A program made the position numbers and the translations under genes. A stretch of DNA of 17,956 nt from Blastocladiella britannica (taxonomy: Eukaryota > Blastocladiomycota > Blastocladiomycetes > Blastocladiales > Blastocladiaceae). This document shows, piece by piece, positions 17,935 to 17,956 of the stretch (position 1 is the stretch's first letter; each line of letters starts with the position of its first letter). The notes under the pieces were generated by a model that had not been told where the DNA came from, made no database searches, and saw nothing but the letters and a program-made list of their open reading frames with translations. The DNA lies in the NCBI GenBank assembly GCA_025349905.2, contig MU624903.1:1-17956 (forward strand), given 5' to 3'.

Positions 17935-17956
17935 AACCCCCGTTTCGCTGGCAGTG
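17926..17956 (-). repeat. Right terminal inverted repeat (31 bp, CACTG end)
   Basis: Reverse complement of the left end with one mismatch. It ends exactly at the last base of the window, so the flanking host sequence is not seen. Confidence 0.9.

Larger units (their letters stand above)
10751..17956 (+). mobile_element. Complete 7.2-kb CACTA-type (Plavaka/KDZ-like) DNA transposon
   Basis: The left end starts CACTACCAGCGAAACGGGGG and the right end, reverse-complemented, starts CACTGCCAGCGAAACGGGGG; 30 of the first 31 bases agree. Between them are a divergent gene pair (accessory protein, minus; transposase, plus), both with open frames after splicing. Subterminal TTCAAAA-type repeats lie at both ends. 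CACTA termini, subterminal repeats and a two-gene layout are the known plan of En/Spm-type elements; Plavaka elements are the fungal branch usually filed with them. The left flank ends GCGAAGGAA; the 2-3 bp target duplication cannot be tested because the window stops at the right terminus. Confidence 0.85.
17558..17956. other. 3' UTR and right subterminal region of the transposon
   Basis: No gene is visible. Short hairpins occur (CTCGG/CCGAG at 17652-17668, TACGGCA/TGCCGTA at 17705-17737, CGGGC/GCCCG at 17825-17835) and three TTTTGAA motifs at 17879, 17890 and 17928. No clear AATAAA follows the transposase stop; AATAAG occurs near 17772. Confidence 0.55.

Noticed and set aside
1132..17956. 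Bacterial-style operons, ribosome binding sites, CRISPR arrays
   Set aside because: The genes are clearly spliced and eukaryotic. The repeats present are transposon ends or coding repeats, with no regular spacers.

Overview
This window looks like a piece of a GC-rich, gene-dense fungal nuclear genome. It carries spliced genes with short introns (56-95 bp as I model them), a Yrb30-type RanGTP-binding protein (a fungal family), the C-terminal end of a cyclic-nucleotide-gated type ion channel, and a Plavaka/KDZ-type DNA transposon. Cyclic-nucleotide-gated channels are rare in Dikarya and known from zoosporic fungi, so an early-diverging zoosporic fungus (for example Blastocladiomycota) is my best guess. 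That placement is inference. All spliced models below were built by hand from reading frame, splice signals and family resemblance, and every complete model gives a coding length divisible by three.

Host part (1-10750). A 5'-truncated ion-channel gene (1-1014, +) ends with a cyclic-nucleotide-binding domain. It is followed, 117 bp later, by a five-exon nucleoporin gene (1132-7371, +) of 1,990 residues. This protein starts with a Nup159/Nup214-like beta-propeller and then has an FG island, an acidic stretch and a coiled coil. After these come five RanBP2-type zinc fingers of the Nup153 kind and a large FG-repeat tail. Seventy-five bases after its stop is the stop of a convergent gene (7447-8619, -), a RibD-C/pyrimidine-reductase-like protein with four exons, one junction best explained by a GC-AG intron. 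Upstream of it, on the same strand and only 69 bp away, is a three-exon YRB30-like gene (8689-10688, -).

Transposon part (10751-17956). A complete 7,206-bp CACTA-type element begins 62 bp upstream of the YRB30-like start codon and runs to the last base of the window. Its ends are 31-bp inverted repeats (30 of 31 identical) beginning CACTA/CACTG, with subterminal TTCAAAA-type repeats inside them. It has two divergent genes whose start codons are only 68 bp apart. Leftward is an unidentified two-exon accessory protein (693 aa, coiled coil, basic C-terminus). Rightward is a four-exon transposase (1,145 aa) with an N-terminal U1/JAZ-like C2H2 finger, an Asp-rich repeat and a candidate DDE core. 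Both genes look intact, so the element may be young and autonomous.

Two general points stand out. Thirteen of the 14 introns modelled here, including all four in the transposon, have C at donor position +4 (GTRCGY-like). In addition, the transposon has taken over the upstream region of the YRB30-like gene, leaving only 62 bp of native sequence before its start codon.
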